NCBI GenBank assembly: GCA_028023455.1
Contig: JAQFVV010000064.1
Span: 2,451,825-2,515,824, forward strand
Source: Epiperipatus broadwayi
Taxonomy: Eukaryota > Onychophora > Udeonychophora > Euonychophora > Peripatidae
Length of the DNA: 64,000 nucleotides
Reading direction: 5' to 3'
Part shown: positions 49,934 to 64,000 of the stretch, piece after piece
Layout of the letters: each line of letters starts with the position of its first letter
Numbering within the stretch: the first letter of the stretch is position 1
Position numbers and translations under genes: made by a program
The notes under the pieces: model-generated
Database searches by the model: none
Told to the model about the DNA's origin: nothing
What the model saw: the letters and a program-made list of their open reading frames with translations, nothing else

Positions 49934-52089
49934 TGTAACGATATATAAATATGTCATTACATTAATTAAAATAAAAACTTAAAAGTTCGCAAATAAAAGG
50001 AAAAAACTAAACGCTAAAATTAAAACATTGTTAAACGTGTATACATTCACACAGATGTTAAACTTTAAAAATTTTTTTTTCATAAACAAAAAAAAAAAAA
50101 AGTATTTGAATGTATTTTTTTTTAAATAAAAAAAATACAAGATTGAAATATAAAAATATTTTAATAAAAAAAAATAACGTAAGTTAAAATAAAAGCAGGT
50201 ATTAATTAATTCCTGTAATCTATAAAGGGAAATGGTTGTTTATTAATTATCTAAAAGCTGTTTAATTAAAAAGTCAGATGGAAAGTTAGATAAGAGAAGA
50301 AAGAGATTTTAGCTTGACAAATGGAAGCACTAAGCCTTGGCCCAGACCATAACGAAAAAACAGATTAGTGACGTTTTGTTCAGTGAATCCTTGTGGTTGA
50401 TATAAAAAGAAAGAAATATTGAGTTCAAGGAGCTTTTTCCAACTTGATTTTGGTGGGTCTGGCGACAAGACGCACTTGTCGTCCTCACTCACTTATTTAA
50501 AAATGCAAAGACTGTGATACCAGGACAGAACCAGCAACTGCCACCTCCAAAACATCAGACCGGTCTTCCAGGAAAGTCTGCGTGGGAATTGCCAACGGGA
50601 ACAGGGACTTCTCTACCGTAAGCAATAGAACTGAACAATTGTTAAAATCATAACCTTAATCAAGAACTTTCGTCAAGTTGAACAAATTAATAAACAAGCC
50701 GACTTATTTAAAATGGACTCTTATCTGACTTTTTGTAAGTTTTAAATCAAATTAGTAATGGTTAATTTTATATCTTTCCCGATTGTTAAAAGAATCATTT
50801 CCCTTTTAATATTTTTTTATGTGTAGTAATATTTTATTGTAGAAATTATTAAATGCATTACATTTAAGTTGTCTATAGACGCTTGCATGGATTCGTTTGC
50901 AGTTAATTAGATTTTGGTTTTCATATTTGATCAAAATATATAGACATTCGATAAATAATGATACCTTACGGTGAGTATCTAAAATGTATTTATTCGGATG
51001 TCTTTTAAGTTATTGGTGACAACGCAAGTATCTTATGGTGAATACTATTGGGTTACTTATAAGTTTCCCTCTGCGATTGTCAGTATCAATAATTTTGTAT
51101 TTTGATCGTTTATGTTTATTTTGAAATGTTTTTGACCGTGGAATCTATGTAATCGATCTATACCCAACATTTTTAAACAAATCTGTGCGAACGTATATAA
51201 ATGTTAAAATTAAGTCGGGCGCGAATGGCTATATAGTTTTGTAAAGTTGTATTAAGGGAGGGTAATCTTAGGTTATTCATTTCGTAGTTGAATTGGTTCA
51301 ATGGATTGGATATATTTGTGTAATTAGTAAATGTAGTATGAGATCCGCTACGGGCAGGATTATAGATATACGCCACACACCCTCTGTTTGCCTATGGATG
51401 GGTTTGTAAGTCGGCAGAAGACCGCAGTCCATTCCTATGGAGTTTTTAGTTTATTGATCTACTTGCCCACAGATGTCACATTCCTGTTGGTGGAGAGTCA
51501 ATGTCTTCTCTATTTACTTATTGTTCAGATGTACATTCCTGACAATATAGTATTTTGTGTTGTCGTATCATGCTACATTGAATACATGAATGTATCAGAT
51601 GGATTGGCGCCAGTTGATTGCGAAATTTGTTGCCTAAGGTTAAATCAGGGAAGAATATTTTCCTTTCAAATGCAGACCTATGTAGTCCATTCATACTCGA
51701 CCCTCTAAATAAAATATTAAACATTATAGCAAGCTATTTTAAATGTAAAATTAAAAATTAAGATAAAAATCTAAATGTTAAACTTATTCCTCGAATTTAG
51801 AATGATTTTATATGTGCGTAAATAAATATTTTTCTGTGTTAATTTCTGGCAGTGGCTTTTATTATTTTATTCTTTTATATTTAAGATATAAAATTTATAG
51901 ATTTTTATCTCGGCGTCTCCGCTGAGCTAGTGACAATGGGCTAACGATCTAAATATGTAAATAAAGTGGAATCCTAACAGCGCGTATCTGCCTACTTTAT
52001 AAATTTTTCTAGGCTCAAATGCCTAGATGGCGCCCTTTGGTAGTGCGGTGCGGTGCGATGAGATCTCCCACTTCGTTTGGATCGTTATA
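49934..52089 (+). mobile_element. Solo LTR, copy L5 (best copy)
   Basis: Starts TGTAACGATATATAAATATG and ends GGATCGTTATA. A 4-bp TSD, atag, is present at 49930-49933 and 52090-52093. TSD and TG start support an LTR, although the end is TA rather than CA. At 2.16 kb it is long for an LTR, and no internal region is attached. The opening 28 bases form a hairpin (TGTAACGA with TCATTACA) enclosing a TATA-like ATATATAAATA. Minus-strand frames at 51518-51724 and 51173-51376 match L2 frames closely, because the two copies are so similar. Confidence 0.75.
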
Positions 52090-52266
52090 ATAGTTTCTAT
52101 TAATTCTTAAAATTGACTCATAGTAAATAAAAATATTTTACACACACACATATATATATATATATGAAAGCAACCAAAAAATGTGAAAGTGAACAAAGTA
52201 ACACCTTCACTCTCTCAAACCAAGACACTTGAGATTTGTCCATATAAATTAGAATTTAGGTTAAAT

Positions 52267-52719
52267 CAGGGGTGGGCAAATAGCGGCCCAAGGGCCACAT
52301 GCGGCCTGCTAAGAGTTTTTATGCGGTCCTCCAAGACAATCAGAAAGATCCACCTTAGACTGAGATTTCCTTCCTGTTGCATGACCAAATATTCATCTCA
52401 TATTTTCCACTAGAATGGCCACATCAATATACATGCGCAGTGTAGATACGATGTGCAGTGCTTTTCCAGTTGATCTGATTAATTTCAATTTTGTTTTTGC
52501 ATTAGCAAATATATATATTTCCAACTTTTGTGAAACCATGAATGCTCCAAAAAAATGTAAAATTGGTAATGAATGTCATGTGTTTAATGAAGAATGGACA
52601 AACAAATATTTCTTTGGTAATACAGGGAATAAAGCAGTGTGTTTATTGTGTCATGAAAAAAAGATGCGGCCCTCCACCAACCTATGTGGCCCCTGAGCCA
52701 AAACAATTGCCCATCCTTG
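52267..52719 (+). mobile_element. Internally deleted hAT transposon (copy 2)
   Basis: CAGGGGTGGGCAAATAGCGG at the left and a decayed TTGCCCATCCTTG at the right, with an 8-bp TSD with one mismatch (ggttaaat at 52259-52266, ggttaaag at 52720-52727). Same internal content as 1108-1622 but on the + strand. It is inserted in a repeat related to the G family. Confidence 0.87.
52538..52666 (+). pseudogene. N-terminal BED-finger fragment of hAT transposase
   Basis: Starts MNAPKKCKIGNECHVFNEEW and runs to KAVCLLCHEKK, equivalent to 1352-1227 with two or three substitutions. It is truncated at the same point, so both copies descend from one deleted ancestor rather than two separate deletions. Confidence 0.78.
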
Positions 52720-52727
52720 GGTTAAAG

Positions 52728-53400
52728 GTAAAATGGCCACTCTTATCTTTATAAAGTCGCTATCTTGTGGTTTGGGTTTGAAAGTTTCCTATACTCTACA
52801 CAGCATTGTTAAGCTTATATAAATTAGTACAGTTCATATGTGAAAAGGTTAAAATCCTTTCTATTTAATTATACATACTATACGTTTGATAAATAAATTT
52901 TAGAGTTATATTGTTAGCAAAATAAATCAAGAAATATAAAAAGTATTGGATTTAAATCCATAAAATTAATTTTTTGAACTTTTAAAAGTTTTAATTAAGA
53001 ATGAATCAAGCTAAAGTCAAAAATTAAAAGAATTTTGTTTCAACCATTTGTTTAGTACTTCTGTGCTTTAAATGTTGTCTATCATTTTATCTTATTTTTA
53101 ACAGCACATCATTTACATCTGCTTAACAATAACAAAAGTAAAGGTACATGATAAATTTGTTCACTCTTGCTTGGATTCTACACGTTAAAAATACTTTTAT
53201 TCTTTCACAAAAATTAATTTTAAGATGGTCTGATGATATAAAAAAGTATATGCCTCAAAAGGAATGCTAACAAATCATCCTACATAAGGATTGTGTTTCC
53301 GAATTCCCTTTTACCATTCTATTTTTATCCAGAAAGTATAATGTGAGTATTTAGCAATGTCAAATTAGGTTTCAAATCACATAACTCCGAGGAGTTATAA

Positions 53401-53441
<41 letters not shown>

Positions 53442-53763
53442 GAGTTATATATATATATATAAAGTTATATATATATATAAAGTTATATATATATATAACT
53501 TTATATAACTCCATTATATATTGGTTATATAATCAAATCACATAACTCTGAGGAGATATCAAAACTTGACTCACGATTTTAAAACCTGAACTTTTGAGTA
53601 CATTTTTTGCTATCGAAACATTATTTTTATAACTTATTTTTATATTTGTTCATTTTTAATGAAAACACTTGATTCCAAAATATCTAATTTTATGCAAGCA
53701 AAACATAGCAATTAAGGTTTTGGTATTTCTTATTCTTTATGTTGATTATATATATATATATAT
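52728..53763. other. Spacer with G repeat piece and AT/CT palindromes
   Basis: 52735-52920 is a G-family copy. 53398-53520 holds a (CT)n and (AT)n run with nested repeats of taactttata and gagttata that can form hairpins. The rest is AT-rich. No gene. Confidence 0.55.
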
Positions 53764-56652
<2,889 letters not shown>

Positions 56653-56684
<32 letters not shown>

Positions 56685-56720
56685 TTATATGCTATATATA
56701 TATATATATATATATATATA
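56653..56720. repeat. (AT)n with palindrome
   Basis: ataaagttta, alternating AT, taaactttat, then a further AT run. The array's last bases are inverted across the AT tract. Confidence 0.9.
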
Positions 56721-56789
56721 ATGAGCAAATTTAGATGATTTGTGTTTTATAGATACTTACAAATTTAAAGATAAATTGTAGAATGAGCC

Positions 56790-57001
56790 TACCTACACTT
56801 TAGCTTTGATCATATATAAGCATACCATTTACTGACATACTTATATGCAAAGTCCCTTTGACCCCTCATGTACAGGACATAATTCATTTACGTACATATA
56901 CAAGGGATAGGCAGACCTTACAGCACTATATTTTAATATGTGATTTTTTTTATACAGTACAGGTTTTTTCATACCTGCACTCCAATAGGTAATATATAAG
57001 G
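56790..57001 (+). repeat. F repeat junction: end of one monomer, start of the next
   Basis: Holds the F 3' part (ctcatgtacaggacataatt, acaagggataggcagacc) followed directly by the F 5' part (tacagtacaggttttttcat, gtaatatataag). That order shows two F monomers head to tail. The second continues after the hAT insertion at 59960 (gggtttgaactcagactttc). Confidence 0.72.
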
Positions 57002-59959
57002 CAGGCATGGCCAACAGCTTTTTCCCATGGGCCAGGTTAGAAAGAAAACTTTTTTCACGGGCAGGATGAAATATTAAAATTTTAAAATGTTAAATACAAA
57101 AATTATTAGTTTAAGTAAACAAAATTTTATTATGTAATTTGGATATGAATAAATATAAGTAATTTAGTACAACAAATTTAAAAAAAAACTCATGTGACAA
57201 GGCGTGTTGCATCACCTATTATTTTTTTAATATCTGGCTCTATATTTGTAGTAGCTATTTTTAACACAGTCTCTAAAGGTAAATCATTCAATCTTGATCA
57301 CGTTGAACTTTTATTTATATTTATTAAATACTTTAATCGGGCTTTAATCTGTATTCAATGTGCTTTAAAATTCATAATTGTCAAGCATATTTTGCCGATG
57401 GAGAGATCTTCCAAACCACGACACAAGATAGCGCCTTTTATAAAGATAAGAATGGCCATCTTATCTTTAACCTAAATTGCCACTTATAAGATTGTTTGTT
57501 TATTACGAATTTTAAAGTGCCTTGAATACATGATTAAAGCCTGATTAAAGTATTTACATATGCTTTCTATGCTCTCAAATAAATTAATTACTACTCTTAG
57601 ATTTATTAAAGAAAAAGTTTGTTCACAAATATAAGTTGAGCTGGGGATTACTAAATATTCCTTCGCAAATTTTTTTAATTTCCATATTGACCATCATTCA
57701 ATTGCTTATAAAAATTGCACCATTTTTTTTGCTCTTCTCGATATTTCTCATGTAATAATTTATCACATTGTAAATTAATTACTTGTAATCTATATCAACA
57801 GGAACGTCATCTACATGTACAGAAAATGGATTTCAGATAATAGATAAAATTTTGTCAATTTTCTTGAAGCAGTCGAATCGCTTGCTCGAAAGCCGTCATT
57901 AGTGCAAGGATATTATTAAATTCTTAAACCTTTTCTCTTGAAATATTTAATGATACAGTCTCTAACGTTGGAAAATGATCAAATTAGCATTCAGCCAGAT
58001 TTCTAGAAAAAAGACTAAGCTTCATTTGAAAAAATTTTAACTTTTGTATTAAATCTCGAGCATATAATTTTTTCCCCTGTAAACATATGTTAAATTCATT
58101 GAAATGTGTGAGAATATCCGAAGAAAATGCTAAATCACAAATCCAATTTGGTTCTGATAATTCAGGAAAATCCTCATTTTCTTTAAGTGTTAAAAATGTT
58201 TTTTTATTTTCTCTTGAAGATCCCACACACACACCTTAAAATGTTCTCAAATTTAACCAACAGATTTTGTTGTGATATAGTGCATCTACATCAAGGAGTC
58301 CAATAAATTGTCTGTGTTTTAATTTTTTTGATCGAAGAAAATTCATTAATTTTACAACTATGTTTGTAATATGATCGATTTTTTAAATATTTTTCCATAA
58401 TGTGTGTTGATGAATAGTGCAGTGTGTGGGTATAATTTTACGATTTGGATCAATTTCAGAAATTTTGTCTTCAATTCATCTTATGAGACCAGTATTTTTT
58501 CCAAACATATTTGGTGATCCATCTGTTATTACATTCACCAATTTTTTTCAGTCAATATTGTATTTAAAAAACCATTTTTCAACCTCTTGGAAAAGATCTC
58601 ATTTTGTTGTGCCTTTTATAGGAACAATTGACAAAAGTTCTACTGAAATTTGAAAATCTTCAGTGATAGCTCTGATAAAAATTAATAACTGAGCAGTAAC
58701 CTTTATATTGTAACTTTTCTCAAGAGCTATTGCATAAAAATGGGCCAATTCTAAATTATTCAGTAACTGATCATTTAAATTAGCATTCATATCTTCTATT
58801 CTTCAGGTAATAGTTTACTGAGACAGGCTTATATTTCCAATTTTATGTTAGCTTCTGGACACCTTATATTACAGACATCCAACATGCACTTTTTTACAAA
58901 TTCTCCTTCAGCAAAAGGTTTTCCACATTGAGCAATCCGTTTTGCTACTAGAAAACTTGCTTCTTTAGCGGATTCTTGTAATCAATTTTGCTGTGTAAAT
59001 ACATTTTACTGCCGGGTCAGTTTTACCACAAGATCTGCAGCTTGTTTTGTTTTCAGTTTTCTTTATTTAAATTTTGTGCATAACTTGCATGTTTCATTTC
59101 AAAATGTCTTCTCATGTTGTATTCTTTTAAAACAGTTACACTCGAATTGCAAATAAGACAAACCGCCTTATTATTGTATATAGTAAAAAAATATTTTCAC
59201 TCCCATTCATTATTAAATATATGGCATTCAAGATCAATTTTTCATTTTCTGGAAGTCATTCCTAGAATGAAAATTTTTTTTAATATACAATAATATTTTA
59301 ATAAAAATATAATTACATACTGTATAAATATCCAAACTGTATTGCAATGAATCGAAACAATATTTAATTTATAGAATGAGCTTGAAGGGATTATATCCAA
59401 ATAAAACAATTACTTCATTTTACAAACAGCATGGACACATTTTCCGTTATCAACTTCAGCTATTGTCTATGTTACAATGTCACTTGATTCAGCACACTTG
59501 ACCACCAAAATCTTGACCTTAGGTGTGCACTGGCAAACTCCACCTTCAAAAATGTGGGTTTCACATTGCTGCTAAAGGTCAAATAGTTCATATCGTGTAC
59601 AGACAAGTACAAAAGTTGTAAATCTTTATAGTGGAATTTTTTTAAAAAAATAAAAAAGTATTTCGAATCCATTCGATCCATTATTGGAAGTTAATCCTAG
59701 ATTAGTCACATGCGGAATTCTTCTTAAATATCTCAATTTCCAATAATCAAAGATGCTTCCACTTCTGAGTAGCTGAGATTTTAACTTTCATTGTTGTACA
59801 ATGGTTAGATATCATAGTTTATGTATACCGATTTAAAATTACCACTTATTTCATTTCCACAGTACACCATGTGGAGAATATTAAAAATTTAATTGCGGGC
59901 TGCATAAACTCATAATGTGAGCTGGATCCAGCCCACGGATCATATGTTGGCCATGCCTA
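57002..59959 (-). mobile_element. Full-length decayed hAT transposon
   Basis: Ends CAGGCATGGCCAACAG and TGTTGGCCATGCCTA pair as inverted repeats. It interrupts an F repeat between gtaatatataagg and gggtttgaactc, so the insertion point is clear from copy 48312-48760. The flanking 8-mers atataagg and aagtaggg match weakly, as an old TSD would. It encodes a transposase remnant on the minus strand. Its ends differ from the CAGGGGTGGGCAAA family, so it is a second hAT family. Confidence 0.87.
57530..59260 (-). pseudogene. hAT transposase pseudogene (GTF2IRD2/ZBED-like)
   Basis: Minus-strand pieces in order: a BED zinc finger (KAVCLICNSSVTVLKEYNMR then RHFEMKH, near 59100), EGEFVKKCML, the Met-initiated fragment 58599-58790 with FQISVELLSIVPIKGTT, then ITDGSPNMFGKN with the catalytic Asp, HCTIHQ, a LRSKKLKHRQF block, PELSEPNWICDLAFSSDILT (57984-58232), and near 57630 the dimerisation motif STYICEQTFSLINLR. 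Stops and frameshifts separate the pieces. The domain order is complete for hAT, so this copy was once autonomous. Confidence 0.83.
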
Positions 59960-62033
59960 AAGTAGGGGGTTTGAACTCAGACTTTCACGCGACCCTTTCC
60001 TGCTCATTTTTTAAAGGCCACAAAGAAGACTCAGAGAATCTTCTTTCAATCAACGACAAACTTTGTTTGATGCCATTTCTATATAAGATATAAACATTTA
60101 GACTTGCATTTTGAAGAGTGTTATTTTTTCTCTCTTAAAATTTAAATTATTATATATTTCTAATTTAAAATATTGATCTCTATATCTACGTCAAATATTT
60201 GAGGTTGATTTTTTTTATCTCCAGGATTACCTAAACCAGTTGAAAGCTATTGGTTACTGTTATTCTTTGCATTAGTATAAACCAATTATGTAGCTGAATT
60301 ATTTAATGTTAATAAGAATCATTGAATTTAGTAAAATCTGTACTTTAGCTTTGTGTATATATATATATATATATATATATAATGTAATAAATATGTAATT
60401 AAACAGTGGCAGTGAGTATTGAATATGACCCACAGGTGATCAAATAAAATTGAGCTTAACTTTTTAAACACACTCAAATCGTTACATTATGAGACTCTTT
60501 TTAATAAATAAGTAATTATTGTTACAAAACCCTTTACAGACTAGTATTGATCTCTAAATAAGACTAATATGTCAGGGTTATCTTACGTCTTAAAATACGA
60601 TTGTAAATTTAAAAGAATAAATAAAGCTTATTATATTCATGTTTGGCTAGCAAGTTTGCCATCATGTGATATATAATTGATTAAAGATTATCTCAGGGTT
60701 ATAATATTTAAATATAATAAAGATTATTTTACAATTTAAATTCTCGAACATTATAGATTATTATTCTTGATACAATTAAATAGCAAAAAGCATTTTGTTG
60801 TATAAGGATGGTATAACTGGATAAAAATGATTAACATCTTTCTTATAAAGCAGCATGTTTTTAAATGAGATAAAAATTATAAAATCATGTGATCATATTC
60901 ATTTATAAACTTAACAGATGATGATATTCAGTAATTAGTAAAGACCAAATAATTAGCAAATATAGTTAATTTATCAACAATAAGAATAAAAAAATTATTA
61001 AGTGAATGCAATAACAATAAGTTCTTTCCGATGATCATCAAAAATTATAATGGTTTACTTAAGAAAATCTTTTATTACTTTATTATTAATTAAAGGTGTA
61101 GTGTATCTCAAAGTGATGTAAAACAGAATACTGTTGGAGAAAGTTGTTAAGCAATAATTAAAATTTAATTATAAACAATCAATAAGTTAATAAATGTTTT
61201 ACTTTTTTTTCATCTTTAATTAAACAATAAGGTATGTGGCACACAAACTTAGCTACTTCATAAATGAGCAAAATATTAACCCAATTTATAACATTACTCT
61301 TAAATTATGGTTTCAATTAACCTGATCTCAAGAGATACTGGTCACATTTCATTACTTTTATAGAACTAAAGTGGTTCTATATTGCCAGATCATTAAATAT
61401 GAGATGATTTATTTGCTTTAGAACATATAATTGAAACATTTGTAAGTAAGAAGTTGATTTAAAAATCTAGCTATTAAATAAAAATCATAATCTATTTCCT
61501 CCATTTTTAATGAATGTTGGTTTATTTAATAAATAGACTTAAAATTCATGTGAACTGCCTATTATTAAGATGTTTATTGACATTGAGAATGATCTATTCA
61601 TAGCACATGGGTTGCAGATATATATCTAACGGTATGTTATTTAATAATTGTGTACATATTACAAGTATAGTGATCATATGTGATTATTACAATAAATGGC
61701 TCTTAAATTCATAAATATCTTTAATATAAAAATGATAGAATTATCATCTATAGCATAATTAAAAAGGCTAAATTTAAATTACTAATTATTAATGTGTAAA
61801 AAAAAATAGCAAAACAGTTCTAGTGTCCTACGAGTTACTCTTGTGTAGATTGGAAATTGTGCAACTTTTAATAAGTTCACAATTTTTTATATAAAACTCA
61901 ATTTTAGTTATTTATTTCATATTAAGTTCTGACTTTTCAGATTTCAAATTAGCTAAATACAGCCAATCCATTGCAGTATTTTAGATTGTATACTCTATAT
62001 TATTTTAATTACATGTTTAATGTTTTTTAACAG
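59960..62033. other. F repeat tail, then intron-like AT-rich sequence
   Basis: 59960-60000 completes the interrupted F repeat. The remainder is AT-rich with an AT run at 60356-60380. No gene or repeat end is recognised. If the gene model is right this is the end of the last intron. Confidence 0.5.
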
Positions 62034-62173
62034 ATAATTCCACTACTTCATTCAATCCTAAGGCATTGAAACTAATAGATGAAAAGTATCTTTTATCATC
62101 TTCTTTCAAGATATGTGTATGGCTTCCATCTCTTATTATTCCTGTATTACTAAGATATATTTGTATGTTGTAA
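62034..62173 (+). CDS. Candidate terminal exon with GPI-signal-like C-terminus
   Basis: Very good acceptor, tttaatgttttttaacag (AG at 62032-62033), phase 1. With the preceding G the first codon is Asp, then NSTTSFNPKALKLIDEKYLL followed by SSSFKICVWLPSLIIPVLLRYICML and TAA at 62171-62173. It has an NST sequon. The small-residue SSS and a spacer lead into a roughly 18-residue hydrophobic tail, the usual plan of a GPI attachment signal; a C-terminal membrane anchor is the alternative. An AATAAA follows within 10 bases and a GT-rich stretch at about 62202-62220, so the 3' end is well formed. Function unknown. Confidence 0.5.
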
Positions 62174-62179
62174 ATTAAA

Positions 62180-62185
62180 AATAAA
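62180..62185 (+). promoter_or_regulatory. Polyadenylation signal
   Basis: AATAAA 6 bases after the stop, followed 20-30 bases on by a GT-rich element (ttgttattgtgtgttttttt), the usual arrangement of a metazoan cleavage site. Confidence 0.5.
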
Positions 62186-62415
62186 AAATCTGACGACTAT
62201 TTGTTATTGTGTGTTTTTTTTAATTTCTTTATTTCTTTATTTGTTTATTGAACTAAATAAATCAATGTTTAGTTTGCAAACATATTATATTTCGAATTAA
62301 AAACTAATTCACCTTTCATGCTTAATATTTTGTTAAACATATCTATATATTAAAGTAACGCACACACACACATATATATATATATATAAACACAGAATTA
62401 CTTCTCTATAAAACT

Positions 62416-62457
62416 GCCTTAATATTTCAACCAGCAGACTGGTTTTTATCAGAAAGC
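62416..62457 (-). ncRNA. Degenerate hammerhead-like motif
   Basis: Minus strand: stem I GCTTT/AAGGC, CTGATAA (the G of box 1 changed to A), a perfect stem II AACCAG/CTGGTT with a TCTG loop, and GAAA. Stem III is essentially absent. Read as an inactive relic. Confidence 0.45.
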
Positions 62458-62465
62458 AAAATGGC

Positions 62466-62540
62466 TATATATATATATATATATTTGTATTTATCTTATA
62501 TATATATATATATATATATATAAGATAAATACAAAAAATT
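62466..62540. repeat. AT-centred palindrome
   Basis: ttgtatttatctta, alternating AT, taagataaatacaa: an inverted repeat around a microsatellite, next to the degenerate hammerhead. Confidence 0.85.
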
Positions 62541-64000
62541 AAGGTTATAGATAAATAACTTTTAGTATTGAATTACAAAAATTAAAATCTATAAATCCTT
62601 TATTATAAAAAAAATATGAACAAAATCAATGATAGAAGTAAACATGAATGTAATACTTTTACTAAAAACAACTGTAAAAAAAATTTGCATAATATGTGAA
62701 AAATCAGTAGTAAGAGTCCTCATAAATGAGAATGGACATTCTAACTCCAAAAAAAATAAAACAGAGAATGACAAAATAAAATAATAATAAGAAATTATAG
62801 TCCAATTCAATTATTTATTTAATGTGCATATGTACATCCAATGGACAATTACAAATTGCACATAAAAAGAAAATTAATATAACAAAAGGATCACAAGAAG
62901 ATTTAAAAAAGCAAGATCAGTAATAATATGGAGCAAGTATTATATAAATATTTTTAAGACATTTGAAAATTCATTAATATGAAGCTTGAAAAGATTATTC
63001 AAAGACAAGGTCTACCTTGGAAATATTGGGAATATGAAAAATAAGAGAAAATTTCCAAGATATCACCTTTACAAGTTTTAATAAAGGAATATTTATGTGC
63101 ATGAATAGCATACTGACAAGAATTTAAAATAAACTTTGGAAAGTATATTATAAGAAATGCTATTTTTGGTAACGACTTAGCACAAAGATTTCATATTTCT
63201 AGCTTTTTACCTTACCAAATGAGATATATTGCAAACAACTCTCAGGTGATAAAATTTAGAAAGCTTTTTGAAAACTAATTGCATTTTATTCATTTATATC
63301 TCTTTTTGAATGTGGATTCTATAATACTGATGTAAATTCCACAAAAGGAAAAACTAAAGAGTGAAAAGGTTTAGATTTGGTAGAGTATTCAAAACATTAC
63401 CATTTTCATAAATAGTTCCCACCAACTTGTGGGAATTATTGATTCTACATGATGATGAAACAACCATTGCTGGAAAATATGACTTCAAGATCCTTAAGCA
63501 TTTCACCTAAGTTTATTTTAAGATTATTAATATAATATTGAAATCTTAGAACATCAGATATATTGGAGTAAGATACAGAAGAGCATTATCTATGATGATG
63601 ATTATTTCATCTTCTTCACATCACAAAGAAAAACTATTGATATCATTATGGAGTAATATACAATTATGGATAGAATAGAATCATCTAAAAATGTTGTAAT
63701 CATCAACATAACATAGATGTGAGAATTATAGACTGGTTTCTGGGATAATTAATGTCTACATGTGGAAGTAATGTAGGTCTTTATGAAAGCACTGCAAGTT
63801 AATAATAATCTTCTGAAAACACACAACCATTAAACTTAACAAAGCTTATCTTGCTTTTATAAAAAATTAAAACCAACAAATTAGTTTTTAGACTAAGGTT
63901 ATATGGTTTAGTAAAAAAAAATGTTATGATCAACTTTGTCAAGGGTTTTAACATATTAAAATAGATAGCATCAATCTATCCTGTTCTTTAATTGCATGTA
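62541..64000 (-). mobile_element. Probable LINE reverse transcriptase fossil
   Basis: Near 63915-63975 the minus strand reads DAIYFNMLKPLTKLI, which aligns with the DAIYFDFSKAFDKVDH block of CR1/L2/Jockey RTs, catalytic Asp lost. The surrounding 1.4 kb has mixed composition and no open frame. Support rests on that one block, so the extent is a guess and continues past the window. Confidence 0.35.

Noticed and set aside
51388-51708. 106-codon plus-strand frame in LTR copy L5
   Set aside because: It is the strand opposite to the better conserved small frames. Its similarity between copies is explained by overall LTR identity.

Overview
This is a repeat-choked, AT-rich stretch of an animal genome. 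It has no prokaryotic features. It carries non-LTR retrotransposons, LTR elements, hAT DNA transposons, tRNA-derived SINEs with target-site duplications (TSDs), long AT and GATA microsatellites and spliceosomal exon signals. The RTE-type LINE, the BED-finger hAT family and the base composition suggest an invertebrate, but I cannot name the phylum from sequence alone.

Layout. 0-8 kb: a truncated LTR, a deleted hAT element, a dimeric 441-bp repeat flanked by a 12-bp TSD, and a possible terminal exon at 5843. 8-16 kb: two paralogous copies of a promoter plus signal-peptide exon (8366 and 15787), a degenerate LINE, two SINEs and a foldback element with a GIY-YIG-like coding remnant. 17-23 kb: a solo LTR, two palindromes and a decayed RTE LINE. 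23.6-29.3 kb: an LTR retrotransposon with two nearly identical 1.73-kb LTRs and only a gag-like ORF. 30-34 kb: an RTE fossil split by two opposed repeat insertions. 34.8-39.2 kb: an LTR split by a 2.3-kb palindrome of 409-bp units. 39.7-43 kb: GATA-type microsatellites with a 995-bp tandem duplication. 44-53 kb: palindromes, two more LTR copies and a deleted hAT. 53.7-60 kb: an intact-frame RTE fragment, a 359-bp tandem array and a full-length decayed hAT. 60-64 kb: intron-like sequence, a terminal exon at 62034 and LINE-like remnants.

Main discovery. Several otherwise unrelated repeat families carry recognisable hammerhead self-cleaving ribozymes: conserved CUGANGA and GAAA boxes, stem I and stem II pairing, and a minimal stem III. 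The best are six copies, identical across the core as read, in the 409-bp units (35.1-37.4 kb). The 441-bp dimer (2.4-3.3 kb), a repeat family around 19.7, 31.5, 32.3 and 48.4 kb, and a stem-loop element at 45.3 kb carry others. Monomers of 320-450 bp in direct dimers, and a 12-bp TSD, fit the animal retrozyme class of small non-autonomous retroelements. The large palindromic arrangement is unusual for that class.

Genes. No complete conventional gene is evident. Three phase-compatible exon candidates on the + strand (15787-15847, 47650-47778, 62034-62173) join into a 109-residue protein with a signal peptide, two N-glycosylation sequons and a hydrophobic C-terminus resembling a GPI-anchor signal. 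Its introns would be about 32 and 14 kb and contain most of the mobile elements described here. This gene model is an inference.
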